Shown in pieces: positions 42,711 to 51,916 of a DNA stretch of 64,000 nt. Positions within the stretch are counted from its first letter, which is position 1. Each line of letters starts with the position of its first letter. The stretch lies in contig CAWEKI010000012.1 in the NCBI GenBank assembly GCA_963809695.1, positions 62,001 to 126,000 on the forward strand. Reading direction: 5' to 3'. A program made the position numbers and the translations under genes. This stretch comes from JAGDMJ01 sp963809695. GTDB taxonomy: Bacteria; Bacteroidota; Ignavibacteria; UBA10030; UBA6906. The notes under the pieces are model-generated. The model was not told the origin of the DNA and made no database searches. It saw only the letters and a list, made by a program, of their open reading frames with translations.

Positions 42711-45200
42711 ATGCCTCTCTTGTCGGATAGCGGGATCCTATTGAACAACAACCACGCCAGTCCTCTAGCAATGAGTAGAACTTCATTCAAGAGAGCCACT
42801 CCACAGTGGTGCCTAAATCTCCTGGTCATCGTGCTCATGGGAGTGACCCCCAGAGCCACGTCACAGACTGTGCTTCTCGACTGCTACTATAATAATGAGT
42901 GGAAGGAGGATCCCGCGGGTGTCCCGATCCGCTACCATTACATCTGGAGGGACACGACAGACTCGGGCTTCTCGCAGCTCGGGCACACCATTGAAGCTGT
43001 TGGAGGTGCAACGGATACGCTCTGCCAGGCGCCTGCGCTCCCGTCTCTCCGCCGGACAGGCATTTATATCATTGTGGATCCCGATACACCAGAGGAAACC
43101 CCTGTACCTCACTATGTTCAACCGGCGGAGGTCCTTGCGATTAAACAATGGGTGAGAGAAGGAGGAGTCCTGGTGCTGCTGGGGAACGACAAAGGCAAGG
43201 CGGAATTCGAACACTTCAATTTACTGGCAGAGAAATTCGGAATGCATTTCAATAAGGACAGCAGGAACCGCGTTCAGGCGAACAACTATGCTACGGGGAC
43301 ATTCGACTCGCTGCCATCTCATCCCCTGTTCAAGGGGGTGGCCAGGATCTTTTTGAAAGAAATCAGCACGCTCCGTCTGAGTCCACCGGCACAGCCAATT
43401 CTCAGATCCGGGGGCGATGTGATTATGGCTTCTGCAGATTTCGGAAAAGGGTTGGTCTTTGCGGTCGGCGATCCCTGGCTCTACAACGAGTACATGGATC
43501 AACGCCGGCTGCCTGCCGGCTATGGGAACGCGCTTGCGGCAAGGAATCTTTTTCGTTGGCTGTTGGACCGTGCCCGATTGGCGGAGGGACGACGTCCGGC
43601 GGTATCTCCGTCGCCAGCGGCACTTCCCTTTGAGATGCCTTCGATCCGGGTTCCGGAATTCCCTGCGCGCCAGGTGAACATCCGGGAGCATGGAGCGGTC
43701 CCGGACGGTCGCACGATGAACACCAAAGCGTTTGCGGATGCCATCGCCTCGTGCTCACGTGCCGGCGGCGGGATGGTCATCGTGCCTCCCGGAACCTGGC
43801 TCACCGGGCCTGTCCGGCTGGAGGATAACGTGAATTTGCATCTCCAGCGGGGAGCACTGCTTCAATTCAGCAGCAACATCAACGACTTTCCGTTCATTGC
43901 GGGGATCTCCGGCGCTTCGAAGAAGTTCATTGTGACACCACCGCTCTCAGCTTTCAGGGCAAACAACATCGCGATCACGGGAGACGGGATCGTTGATGGG
44001 GCCGGGGAGGCATGGCGCTACGTCAAGAAAGAAAAGCTGACGGCGGCGCAGTGGAAAGCGCTCACCGCTTCAGGCGGGGCGGTCACGGCGGACGGCAAAG
44101 AATGGTGGCCGTCAAAAGAGGCGATGGAAGGTGAAGCCTATCTCAAGCAGCTTGAATCATCCGGCAGGCCTCTCACTGCTGCAGACTACGCAAAAACACG
44201 GGAGTTCCTTCGGCCCGATCTGGTCTATTTTGTCCAGTGCGACGGGGTGCTGATCGATGGCCCGACATTTGAAAACTCCCCGCGTTATCACGTTCATCCC
44301 ATTCAGTGCGAAGACCTCACGATCCGGAACGTGAAGGTCCTGGCGCCATGGTACGCGCAGAATGCCGACGGCATTGACCTGAGTTCATGCCGGAGAGTGC
44401 TCGTCGAGAATGCAACGGTGGATGTGGGAGACGACGGGCTCTGTCTCAAGCCGGGGAATCTTGCCCGCAGCCAGTCGCCCGGCCCCGCGTGCGAGGACAT
44501 CATCATCAAAGACTGCGTCGTGTACCATGCCCACGGCGGTTTCGTTATCGGGAGCGAGAGCTTTGGGGGTGTCCGCAATGTGGCGGTGCGCAATTGCGTC
44601 TTTGTGGGAACCGATGTGGGGCTGCGCTTCAAATCGGCGAGGGACCGCGGAGGAGTGGTGGAGAAGGTGTACATTGACGGCGTCCGGATGCGAAGCATCG
44701 CAACCGATGCCATCCTGTTCGACATGTACTATGCCGGTGGTGCGCCCGATGTGGAGGCGGCGAAAGAGTTGGCGGTGAGGGTTCCGCAGCCGGTAACGGA
44801 CCGGACTCCGCAGTTCCGGGATATTTTCATCAAGAATGTCGTGTGCGACGGTGCACAACGGGGCATGGTGATCAACGGTCTCCCGGAAATGCCCGTGAAG
44901 AACATCGTACTTGATTCGGTCTCTCTCTCGACCAATACCGGGGTCGTTCTGGCCGATGCCGAGAATATTCAGATGAACGGGTGCAGCTTCTTTCCGGCTG
45001 CGGGTCCCGTTCTTTCGGTGATCCAGAGCCGCTCCATCACGGTCAGGGGGGGCGCATTCCCGGCAGGGGCCGATCCGCTCATCAGCGTGTCGGGGGAAAA
45101 CTCGGGGGGGATAAAGTTCAAGGGGATCGATATATCAAAGAAGAAGACGCCGGCCGAATTGGGAAAGAACGTCCGGCCCGACGCGGTCCAATGGGAGTGA
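42711..45200 (+). CDS. GH28 polygalacturonase-like protein with N-terminal GATase-like (DUF4350) domain
   Basis: ATG 42711 follows GGAGG at only 3 bases; the alternative ATG 42771 gives a cleaner signal peptide but has no ribosome site. From 42711 the product is 829 residues. After the signal, about residues 50-290 form an alpha/beta GATase-like domain (GIYIIVDPDTP, WVREGGVLVLLGNDKG, GKGLVFAVGDPWLYNEYMD). From about 322 a GH28 beta-helix follows, with NADGIDLSS, VGDDGLCLKPG, HAHGGFVIGSE and LRFKSARDRGG. The motifs keep the key Asp, His, Arg and Lys with small changes from the 38740 enzyme. It probably cuts a different galacturonan linkage. The role of the GATase-like part is unknown. Confidence 0.85.
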   Translation: MPLLSDSGILLNNNHASPLAMSRTSFKRATPQWCLNLLVIVLMGVTPRATSQTVLLDCYYNNEWKEDPAGVPIRYHYIWRDTTDSGFSQLGHTIEAVGGATDTLCQAPALPSLRRTGIYIIVDPDTPEETPVPHYVQPAEVLAIKQWVREGGVLVLLGNDKGKAEFEHFNLLAEKFGMHFNKDSRNRVQANNYATGTFDSLPSHPLFKGVARIFLKEISTLRLSPPAQPILRSGGDVIMASADFGKGLVFAVGDPWLYNEYMDQRRLPAGYGNALAARNLFRWLLDRARLAEGRRPAVSPSPAALPFEMPSIRVPEFPARQVNIREHGAVPDGRTMNTKAFADAIASCSRAGGGMVIVPPGTWLTGPVRLEDNVNLHLQRGALLQFSSNINDFPFIAGISGASKKFIVTPPLSAFRANNIAITGDGIVDGAGEAWRYVKKEKLTAAQWKALTASGGAVTADGKEWWPSKEAMEGEAYLKQLESSGRPLTAADYAKTREFLRPDLVYFVQCDGVLIDGPTFENSPRYHVHPIQCEDLTIRNVKVLAPWYAQNADGIDLSSCRRVLVENATVDVGDDGLCLKPGNLARSQSPGPACEDIIIKDCVVYHAHGGFVIGSESFGGVRNVAVRNCVFVGTDVGLRFKSARDRGGVVEKVYIDGVRMRSIATDAILFDMYYAGGAPDVEAAKELAVRVPQPVTDRTPQFRDIFIKNVVCDGAQRGMVINGLPEMPVKNIVLDSVSLSTNTGVVLADAENIQMNGCSFFPAAGPVLSVIQSRSITVRGGAFPAGADPLISVSGENSGGIKFKGIDISKKKTPAELGKNVRPDAVQWE

Positions 45201-45202
45201 AC

Positions 45203-46249
45203 GTGAAGTACTTTCGGTGCCTCTTGTCCGGCCTGGTTCTTGGTGGCACATGCCTTGCCGTTGCCGCGATGGACACGGTGGTGGTCGATCACGGGGGAGG
45301 AGGCGATTGTACGTCCATTCAGGCGGCACTCAACGCCATTCCGCAGGAACATGATCGGCAAGTCACGGTCGTCGTCCGGAACGGCCTTTACGCGGAGAAG
45401 GTTTTTATCACAAAGAGCAATATCATCTTCATCGGCGAGGATCGCGACAGCACGAGGATCGTTTTTCCCGAGCTGCGAGAGAACTGGAACCGAAGCCATT
45501 GCGGGAGCGACTGGGGAGCCGGCGTGGTTAATATTGATACCGGCGTGACAGATATTACCATCGCGAACCTGACAGTCTATAACAACTTTGGCTCGCTGCA
45601 CAACGCATACAACAAACATCAATTTGCCATCAGGGGGGCCGGGACGCGGATCATGCTTCTCCATTGCGCGGTCATCTCCGACGGGGGAGATGCGCTTAGC
45701 CTCTGGAACAAGGAAAACGGCATGTACTACCATGCGGACTGCACGTTTGAAGGATGGGTGGATTTCGTCTGTCCGCGCGGATGGTGTTACATCATCCGGT
45801 CGACGTTTTTTGGCCATAACACTCCCAGCGCGAGCATTTGGCATGACGGAAGCGGGAACCGGGCCCAGAAATTCGTGATCCGGGATTCCTACTTCGACGG
45901 GGTTCCCGGTTTTCCGCTTGGGCGGAATCATCTCGACGCACAGTTCTATCTTGTGAACTGCCGGTTTTCCAGGACTATGGCCGACCGCCCCTTCTTCCGC
46001 CCGCTATCAAGCCCGCGCGAATGGCAATGGGGAGCGCGGCACTACTTCTACCACTGTCATCGCGATAGCGGCGACTTCAGCTGGTTCCGGGACAATTTGT
46101 CTTCTGCTGAGGGTTCGCCGCGTGCTGAAGACATCAATGCCAGGTGGGCCTTCGATGGGCAATGGGATCCGGAATCTGCAATGCCCTGGACGACGGCATC
46201 GTTGAAAGCCCGGCCCGGCACACTACCACAACGCGGTCATCATCCATGA
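45203..46249 (+). CDS. CE8-like pectin methylesterase with atypical motifs
   Basis: GTG 45203 is favoured because GGGAG lies 5 bases upstream; ATG 45191 in the same frame is possible. The product of 348 residues has a signal peptide and the CE8 beta-helix (GGGGDCTSIQAALNAIP, VRNGLYAEKVFI). The two catalytic Asp and the Arg are kept (Asp163 in GGDAL, Asp187 in GWVDFV, Arg241 in PLGRNHLD). The canonical QDTL has become GGDAL and LGRPW has become LGRNH. It should remove methyl or possibly acetyl esters from galacturonan, but the substrate may differ from plant-type pectin esterases. The stop overlaps the UxaE start. Confidence 0.82.
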   Translation: MKYFRCLLSGLVLGGTCLAVAAMDTVVVDHGGGGDCTSIQAALNAIPQEHDRQVTVVVRNGLYAEKVFITKSNIIFIGEDRDSTRIVFPELRENWNRSHCGSDWGAGVVNIDTGVTDITIANLTVYNNFGSLHNAYNKHQFAIRGAGTRIMLLHCAVISDGGDALSLWNKENGMYYHADCTFEGWVDFVCPRGWCYIIRSTFFGHNTPSASIWHDGSGNRAQKFVIRDSYFDGVPGFPLGRNHLDAQFYLVNCRFSRTMADRPFFRPLSSPREWQWGARHYFYHCHRDSGDFSWFRDNLSSAEGSPRAEDINARWAFDGQWDPESAMPWTTASLKARPGTLPQRGHHP

Positions 46250-47523
46250 AACTCAACAAGTATTCGCTTGGCATCGGGGACAGGTTCGGGCGGGAGGGAG
46301 TCCCACAGCTCCGCGCGCTGCAAATGGCAGCGGAGCAGGGAGCCCATGTCACGCCGGTGTGGAACAAATCAAACAGGGAACACATCATCATCGGTTCTTC
46401 CCCCGGTGACACGCGAGGCGAAGCTGACGATGCGGTAAACGCGCTGGGCTGGCTGGCTCCGTATTTCGTGGACGCGGACCATATTGGCCTTGCCACGGCC
46501 GGGAAGTTCCTGGAGTCCAGCGACTTCTTCACCATTGACGTTACGGACTTCATTGGCGCACCCCCGGCTGCCGATGCAGCCGCCTCGTTTGTTGCTGCCA
46601 TGGAGCGCTTCAAGGGTGACCTGGGGGTCCCGGGTATTGCGGGGCCCCTTCACATCGACAACGACCTGCTCGAACGGGTCGCGCGAAAATACCTCAGTGC
46701 AGTCAGTGCCGCGGGAGAAGTCTATCGGCACATCGCACGCGCCCGCGCGGCCGACACGTTTATCACCGAAGTGTCCCTCGACGAAGCAGAAGAGCCTCAG
46801 ACCCCCGCGGAATTGCTGTTTATCCTTGCGGCGATCTCCATGGAACACATACCGGTCCAGACCATCGCCCCCAGGTTCTCCGGCGCTTTTCTCAAGGGGG
46901 TCGACTATGTGGGCAACGTTGCTACGTTCGCACGAGAATTCGAGCAGGATGTCGCCGTCATCGCATTCGCGGTGAATACTTTCGATCTCACGTCGGACCT
47001 CAAACTCAGCGTCCATTCCGGCAGTGATAAATTCTCGTTGTATCCTGAAATGCGCCGGGTCATTCGTAAATTTGACGCGGGGCTCCATCTGAAGACCGCC
47101 GGAACGACATGGCTGGAAGAACTGATCGGCCTGGCCGAAGCGGGAGGCGAAGGGCTGCAGGCGGCGAAGCATGTCTATGCCGCGTCATGCGAGCGTTATG
47201 ACGAATTGTGCAAGCCTTACCTCTCGGTCATCAGCATCGATAAATCCAGACTTCCGCGTGTGCAGGATGTGCAGGTGTGGACCGGCCAGGATTTCGCCGG
47301 AGCATTGCGGCATGACCAGGCCAAAGGGACGTACAACAGAGATTTCCGGCAACTGCTTCATGTCGGGTACAAAGTGGCAGCGGAAATGGGCCCCCGGTTC
47401 ACTGCACTTTTGCGGGAGCACTGCGCCGTGATTGCACGCAACGTGACCGAGAATTTGTACCACCGCCATATCCTCCCGTTGTACGTCGGTGAAGACCATC
47501 ACCAGAGGCGGACCCAATCATGA
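46246..47523 (+). CDS. uxaE: Tagaturonate epimerase (UxaE family)
   Basis: The ATG at 46246 overlaps the CE8-like stop by 4 bases. The 425-residue cytoplasmic protein resembles the Thermotoga-type UxaE family throughout (LGIGDRFGREG, YFVDADHIGLATAGKFL, TIAPRFSGAFLKGVDYVG, GLHLKTAGTTWLEELIGLAE, LYHRHILPLYVGED). UxaE interconverts D-tagaturonate and D-fructuronate, which lets galacturonate enter the fructuronate branch without a tagaturonate reductase. Its overlap with uxaC and the presence of a UxuB-type enzyme, with no UxaB or UxaA here, fit that route. Confidence 0.85.
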   Translation: MKLNKYSLGIGDRFGREGVPQLRALQMAAEQGAHVTPVWNKSNREHIIIGSSPGDTRGEADDAVNALGWLAPYFVDADHIGLATAGKFLESSDFFTIDVTDFIGAPPAADAAASFVAAMERFKGDLGVPGIAGPLHIDNDLLERVARKYLSAVSAAGEVYRHIARARAADTFITEVSLDEAEEPQTPAELLFILAAISMEHIPVQTIAPRFSGAFLKGVDYVGNVATFAREFEQDVAVIAFAVNTFDLTSDLKLSVHSGSDKFSLYPEMRRVIRKFDAGLHLKTAGTTWLEELIGLAEAGGEGLQAAKHVYAASCERYDELCKPYLSVISIDKSRLPRVQDVQVWTGQDFAGALRHDQAKGTYNRDFRQLLHVGYKVAAEMGPRFTALLREHCAVIARNVTENLYHRHILPLYVGEDHHQRRTQS

Positions 47524-48944
47524 CAATTTCTTACATTGACAACGATTTCCTGCTCTCGACAAACCAGGCCCAGGAACTCTACCACGGCTATGCCGAGCGA
47601 CTGCCCATTATCGATTACCACTGCCATCTCTCGCCGGAAGATATCGCCCGGAACAGGCAGTTTGACAACCTGACGCAAATCTGGCTGAAAGGAGACCACT
47701 ACAAGTGGCGCGCGATGCGTGCGTGCGGCGTGAGCGAGCGCTACATTACCGGCGAAGCCTCCGACTGGGAGAAATTCGAGCGCTGGGCGGAAACGGTCCC
47801 CCGGACGCTGCGTAATCCGCTCTACCACTGGACTCACCTGGAGCTGAGACGCCCTTTCGGGATCCAGGACCGCCGTCTCAATGTGTCGACGGCGAAAAGC
47901 ATTTGGGAGGAATGCAATGCAAAACTTGCCCAGCCGGACTACTCAACCCGGGGCATCCTTCACCAGATGAACGTGGAGGTCGTGTGCACCACGGACGATC
48001 CGGTGGATTCGCTGGAGCACCACGTGAGAATGGGGAGCGACCCGGCCCTCAAAGTCCATGTGATTCCGGCGTTTCGTCCCGACAGGGCGATGGCCGTGGA
48101 AGCACCCGCGCGCTTTGTCTCCTATGTGCGGTCGCTTGCGCGTGCGGCGGATATGGAGATTCTGCACTTTCATGATTTTCTTGCAGCGTTGAGAAAGCGG
48201 CACGACTACTTCCACCAGTGCGGCTGCCGGCTGTCCGACCATGGCCTCGAAACAATGCTTACGGAACAGTATACCGAGGAGGAACTTCGAACCGCCTTCG
48301 ATCGTCTCCTGCAGGAAAAAAGCCTTGGGCAAGGCGAGATCCTCAAGTTCAAATCCGCCATGCTTTATGAATTTGCCGTCATGGATTGGGAAAAAGGATG
48401 GACCCAGCAGTTTCATCTGGGCGCCTTGCGGAACACGAATTCGCGCATGATGCGCACGCTCGGGCCCGATACCGGGTTCGACTCCATCGGCGACTTTGAG
48501 ATTGCGCGCCCTCTGGCACGGTTTCTCGATCGCCTGGACAACGGGAACCGGCTTGCAAAAACCATCATCTACAATATCAACCCGCGCGACAATGCGGTGA
48601 TGGCGTCCATGATCGGTAACTTTCAAGATGGAACCGTGCCGGGCAAGATTCAATATGGACCCGCATGGTGGTTCCTGGACCAAATGGACGGCATGAAAAA
48701 GCAAATGGAAGCCCTCTCCAACATGGGGCTTCTGAGCCGGTTCGTCGGTATGGTCACGGATTCGCGGAGCTTTCTTTCCTATCCCCGGCACGAGTACTTC
48801 CGACGGCTTCTTTGCAGCCTCCTGGGCGAGGACATGAAGCGGGGGCTCGTCCCCGGTGACATGGAGCTCGTAGGCAACATGGTGAGCGATATCTGCTACT
48901 TCAATGCGAAGCGCTATTTCGGCTTCACGGAGGAATCTGCATGA
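47520..48944 (+). CDS. uxaC: Uronate (glucuronate/galacturonate) isomerase
   Basis: The 474-residue protein is a standard-length UxaC of the amidohydrolase fold. Near the start is IDYHCHLSPEDIA, the HxH metal motif, followed by CTTDDPVDSLEHH and HVIPAFRPDRAM. It isomerises D-galacturonate to D-tagaturonate and D-glucuronate to D-fructuronate in the cytoplasm. It overlaps uxaE upstream and kduD downstream by 4 bases each, so the three are probably translated together. Confidence 0.95.
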   Translation: MTISYIDNDFLLSTNQAQELYHGYAERLPIIDYHCHLSPEDIARNRQFDNLTQIWLKGDHYKWRAMRACGVSERYITGEASDWEKFERWAETVPRTLRNPLYHWTHLELRRPFGIQDRRLNVSTAKSIWEECNAKLAQPDYSTRGILHQMNVEVVCTTDDPVDSLEHHVRMGSDPALKVHVIPAFRPDRAMAVEAPARFVSYVRSLARAADMEILHFHDFLAALRKRHDYFHQCGCRLSDHGLETMLTEQYTEEELRTAFDRLLQEKSLGQGEILKFKSAMLYEFAVMDWEKGWTQQFHLGALRNTNSRMMRTLGPDTGFDSIGDFEIARPLARFLDRLDNGNRLAKTIIYNINPRDNAVMASMIGNFQDGTVPGKIQYGPAWWFLDQMDGMKKQMEALSNMGLLSRFVGMVTDSRSFLSYPRHEYFRRLLCSLLGEDMKRGLVPGDMELVGNMVSDICYFNAKRYFGFTEESA

Positions 48945-49696
48945 ACGCACTCTTCGACCTCACAGGAAAGACCGCTGTCGTCACCGGCGCGAGCACAGGG
49001 CTGGGCATGGGGATGACGCTTGGCCTGGCTTCTGCAGGTGCGGACGTTCTTCTCGTGGACCGCGTGCAGAGCGAGGAAGTCGCCAGCAAGGTCAGGGACA
49101 TGGGCAGACGTGCAGCCACGCTCACCGTTGACCTGATGAAGATGGCATCCATTCCCGTCGTTGTGGAAAAAGCCATCGCGGAATATGGCAAGATCGACAT
49201 CCTGGTCAACAATGCAGGGATTATTCGCCGCGCGCCGGCATTGGAGTTTTCGGAGAAGGATTGGGACGAGGTAATGCAGCTGAATGCCAAGGCCACGTTC
49301 TTCCTGACACAGGCAGCCGCGCGCGACATGCTGCTGCGCAAGTACGGCAAGATCATCAACATCGCGTCGCTGCTGGCATTTCAAGGGGGCATCATCGTGC
49401 CGTCGTACTCCGCGAGCAAGGGAGCTGTTGCACAGGTGACAAAAGCCCTTGCCAATGAGTGGGCACCGCATGGCATCAGGGTGAACGCCATCGCGCCCGG
49501 GTACATGGCAACGAACAATACCAGGGCTTTGCGCGAAGACCCGGTCCGTTCCAGGGCTATCCTCGACCGGATCCCCGCGGGCCGCTGGGGCGTGCCGGAA
49601 GACCTGCAGGGTGCTGCCGTCTTCCTTGCCTCCGCCGCATCTGATTATGTCACCGGCCACGTCCTTGCGGTAGATGGAGGCTGGCTCGCAAGATAA
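48941..49696 (+). CDS. kduD: 2-deoxy-D-gluconate 3-dehydrogenase / 2,5-diketo-3-deoxygluconate reductase (SDR)
   Basis: The 251-residue short-chain dehydrogenase matches KduD in length and layout: TGASTGLGMGM coenzyme motif, NNAGIIRRAPALEFSEKDWD, the catalytic Tyr and Lys in PSYSASKGAV, and NAIAPGYMATNNT. KduD reduces 2,5-diketo-3-deoxygluconate to 2-keto-3-deoxygluconate using NADH, after KduI isomerises the unsaturated uronate product. It sits between uxaC (4-base overlap) and kduI (30-base gap). Confidence 0.92.
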   Translation: MNALFDLTGKTAVVTGASTGLGMGMTLGLASAGADVLLVDRVQSEEVASKVRDMGRRAATLTVDLMKMASIPVVVEKAIAEYGKIDILVNNAGIIRRAPALEFSEKDWDEVMQLNAKATFFLTQAAARDMLLRKYGKIINIASLLAFQGGIIVPSYSASKGAVAQVTKALANEWAPHGIRVNAIAPGYMATNNTRALREDPVRSRAILDRIPAGRWGVPEDLQGAAVFLASAASDYVTGHVLAVDGGWLAR

Positions 49697-49726
49697 TGCT
49701 GTCTCAAAAGGCGATTGGAGAAGATT

Positions 49727-50560
49727 ATGGAAGTACGCTACCTGCCAAATGACGTCTCGTACCAGCGAATGACCACGCGGGAGCTCCGCGACGCGTTCGT
49801 CCTGGAGAATCTCTTTGAGGCCGGCCGGATCAGGATGGTCTACGCGGACAGCGATCGCGCAATCGTGGGAGGCGCTGTCCCCGTCACGGGAACGCTGCCG
49901 TTGCTCGCGACACAGAAGGAAATGGCCGCGGCGCATTTCAATGACCGTCGCGAGGTCGGGATCATGAACATCGGCGGCGAAGGAACAGTGAGCGTCGACG
50001 GCACGGAATACCCGCTCGGCGCGAAGGACCTGCTCTACGTTGGAAAGGGAGCGAAGAGCATCGAGTTATCCAGCCGGGATGCCGGAGCGCCGGCCGTGTA
50101 TTATCTCGTATCGTTCCCGGCCCACACCACCTACCCCACGGCAGCAATGCGCTTCCGCGACGCGGAGCGCTCTCCGCTTGGGACCGCGGGCGCGGCCAAC
50201 AAACGGACGATCCGCAAGTATGTGCACGGCGGAGGGATCAAGAGCTGTCAGCTCGTCATGGGGATGACGCAGCTCGACGAGGGGAGTGTCTGGAACACCA
50301 TGCCTCCGCATACCCATCAGCGCCGGTCGGAGGTCTACCTCTATTTCGATCTCGATCCGGATGGCATCGTCGTCCATCTGATGGGCAAACCGCACGAGAC
50401 AAGGAATCTTATGCTGCGCAACCGGCAAGTGGCACTCTCGCCTCCATGGTCCATCCATGCCGCGGCAGGGACGAAGCACTATGCGTTTGTGTGGGCGATG
50501 GGAGGGGAGAACCAGGAATTCTCGGACATGGATGCGGTGGCGCCGGACGAAATTCTCTAA
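49727..50560 (+). CDS. kduI: 5-keto-4-deoxyuronate isomerase
   Basis: ATG 49727 with GGAG 6 bases upstream gives 277 residues, the usual KduI length; a TTG at 49715 is less likely. The cupin metal site is visible in PPHTHQRRSEVYLYFDL and PPWSIHAAAGTKHYAFVWAM. The enzyme converts 5-keto-4-deoxyuronate, formed from the GH105 product, to 2,5-diketo-3-deoxygluconate. Gene order kduD-kduI matches other pectin operons. Confidence 0.95.
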   Translation: MEVRYLPNDVSYQRMTTRELRDAFVLENLFEAGRIRMVYADSDRAIVGGAVPVTGTLPLLATQKEMAAAHFNDRREVGIMNIGGEGTVSVDGTEYPLGAKDLLYVGKGAKSIELSSRDAGAPAVYYLVSFPAHTTYPTAAMRFRDAERSPLGTAGAANKRTIRKYVHGGGIKSCQLVMGMTQLDEGSVWNTMPPHTHQRRSEVYLYFDLDPDGIVVHLMGKPHETRNLMLRNRQVALSPPWSIHAAAGTKHYAFVWAMGGENQEFSDMDAVAPDEIL

Positions 50561-50601
50561 ATCACGATCGATTCACGTGTCACTTTCTGAAGAGACAACT
50601 A

Positions 50602-51912
50602 ATGGACCAGCCGGACAAGGCGCTTCCCACAGTTGGACCGCCGCTCAAAGCCGCCAGTGCCGCGGCCGCCGTGGGGCACTATCGCTGGACGATCTGCAGC
50701 CTCCTCTTCTTCGCGACGACCATCAATTACCTTGACAGGAACATCCTCGGGATCCTTGCCCCTACCCTGCAAAAGGAGATTGGCTGGACGCCCGTGGAGT
50801 ACGGGTACATCACCACTGCGTTTCAGGCGGCGTATGCGCTGGGACTGGCCTGGTTTGGGTGGTTCATTGACCGGTATGGGACCAAGATCGGTTATTCCCT
50901 TTCTCTGATCGGATGGACGATCGCCGCCGCGGCCCATGCGCTGGCACAATCGGTGTTTGGCTTCGGCGTGGCACGTTTCTTCCTCGGCCTGAGCGAAGCC
51001 GGCAACTTCCCCGCCGCAATCAAGGCCACTGCAGAGTGGTTTCCGAAAAGGGAGCGTGCGCTGACAACGGGGATCTTCAACTCCGGAGCGAACATCGGGG
51101 CCGTCGTTGCAGCCGCCGTGGTTCCGTGGCTCACATTGACGTACGGCTGGAGAGCCGCCTTTATCGCGACCGCCGCAACCGGATTCATCTGGCTTATCTT
51201 CTGGGTTCTGATGTACCAGAGACCGGAGGAATCCCGGAAGCTCTCAAAAAAGGAATTAGACTACATCCTGAGCGATCCGGAGGAAGTTGTCAATGAGAAA
51301 ATTCACTGGATGAAGCTTCTCCGGTACCGGCAGACGTGGGCCTTCGTCCTGGGAAAGTTCCTGACCGATCCTGTCTGGTGGTTCTACCTCTACTGGCTGG
51401 CGCTTTACCTCAACAATAATTTCGGGCTCTCTCTCTCGGGCCTTGCCCTGCCGCTTATCGTGATCTACACCATGACGAGTGTGGGGAGCATCGGCGGCGG
51501 GTGGCTCTCGGGCGCAATGATCAGCCGCGGCGTCCCGGTCAACAAGAGCCGGAAGCTTGCCATGCTCGTTTGTGCCCTGCTCGTCCTTCCCGTTGTCTTT
51601 GTCGGAGAGATCAAGGACATGTGGGTTGCCGTCCTGATCATCGGGCTGGCTGCAGCGTCCCACCAGGGTTGGTCGGCGAACATCTTCACCACGGCGTCGG
51701 ATATGTTCCCCAAAAGAGCCGTCGGGTCGGTCGTAGGCCTCGGCGGACTCGCCGGATCTGTCGGCGGCATGATCTTCATGACCCTGTCAGGCTATCTCGT
51801 CCAGACAACGGGGAGCTACATGGTGCATTTCATCATCTGCGGATCGGCCTACCTTATTGCCCTCGGAGTGATGCAGCTGCTGACCTTCAGGGCCAAACCA
51901 GTGGAGGTGTAA
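50602..51912 (+). CDS. exuT: MFS hexuronate transporter, ExuT/ACS family
   Basis: The start at 50602 gives 436 residues with about 12 membrane helices. A longer frame from 50446 lies within kduI. The N-terminus TTINYLDRNILGILAPTLQK and the loop GWFIDRYGTKIGYSLSLIGW, then RFFLGLSEAGNFPAAIKATA, are characteristic of anion:cation symporters such as ExuT, GarP and related sugar-acid carriers. It should import galacturonate, glucuronate or related acids with protons. It lies between kduI and the UxuB-type SDR, in keeping with that job. Confidence 0.88.
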   Translation: MDQPDKALPTVGPPLKAASAAAAVGHYRWTICSLLFFATTINYLDRNILGILAPTLQKEIGWTPVEYGYITTAFQAAYALGLAWFGWFIDRYGTKIGYSLSLIGWTIAAAAHALAQSVFGFGVARFFLGLSEAGNFPAAIKATAEWFPKRERALTTGIFNSGANIGAVVAAAVVPWLTLTYGWRAAFIATAATGFIWLIFWVLMYQRPEESRKLSKKELDYILSDPEEVVNEKIHWMKLLRYRQTWAFVLGKFLTDPVWWFYLYWLALYLNNNFGLSLSGLALPLIVIYTMTSVGSIGGGWLSGAMISRGVPVNKSRKLAMLVCALLVLPVVFVGEIKDMWVAVLIIGLAAASHQGWSANIFTTASDMFPKRAVGSVVGLGGLAGSVGGMIFMTLSGYLVQTTGSYMVHFIICGSAYLIALGVMQLLTFRAKPVEV

Positions 51913-51916
51913 TGTC

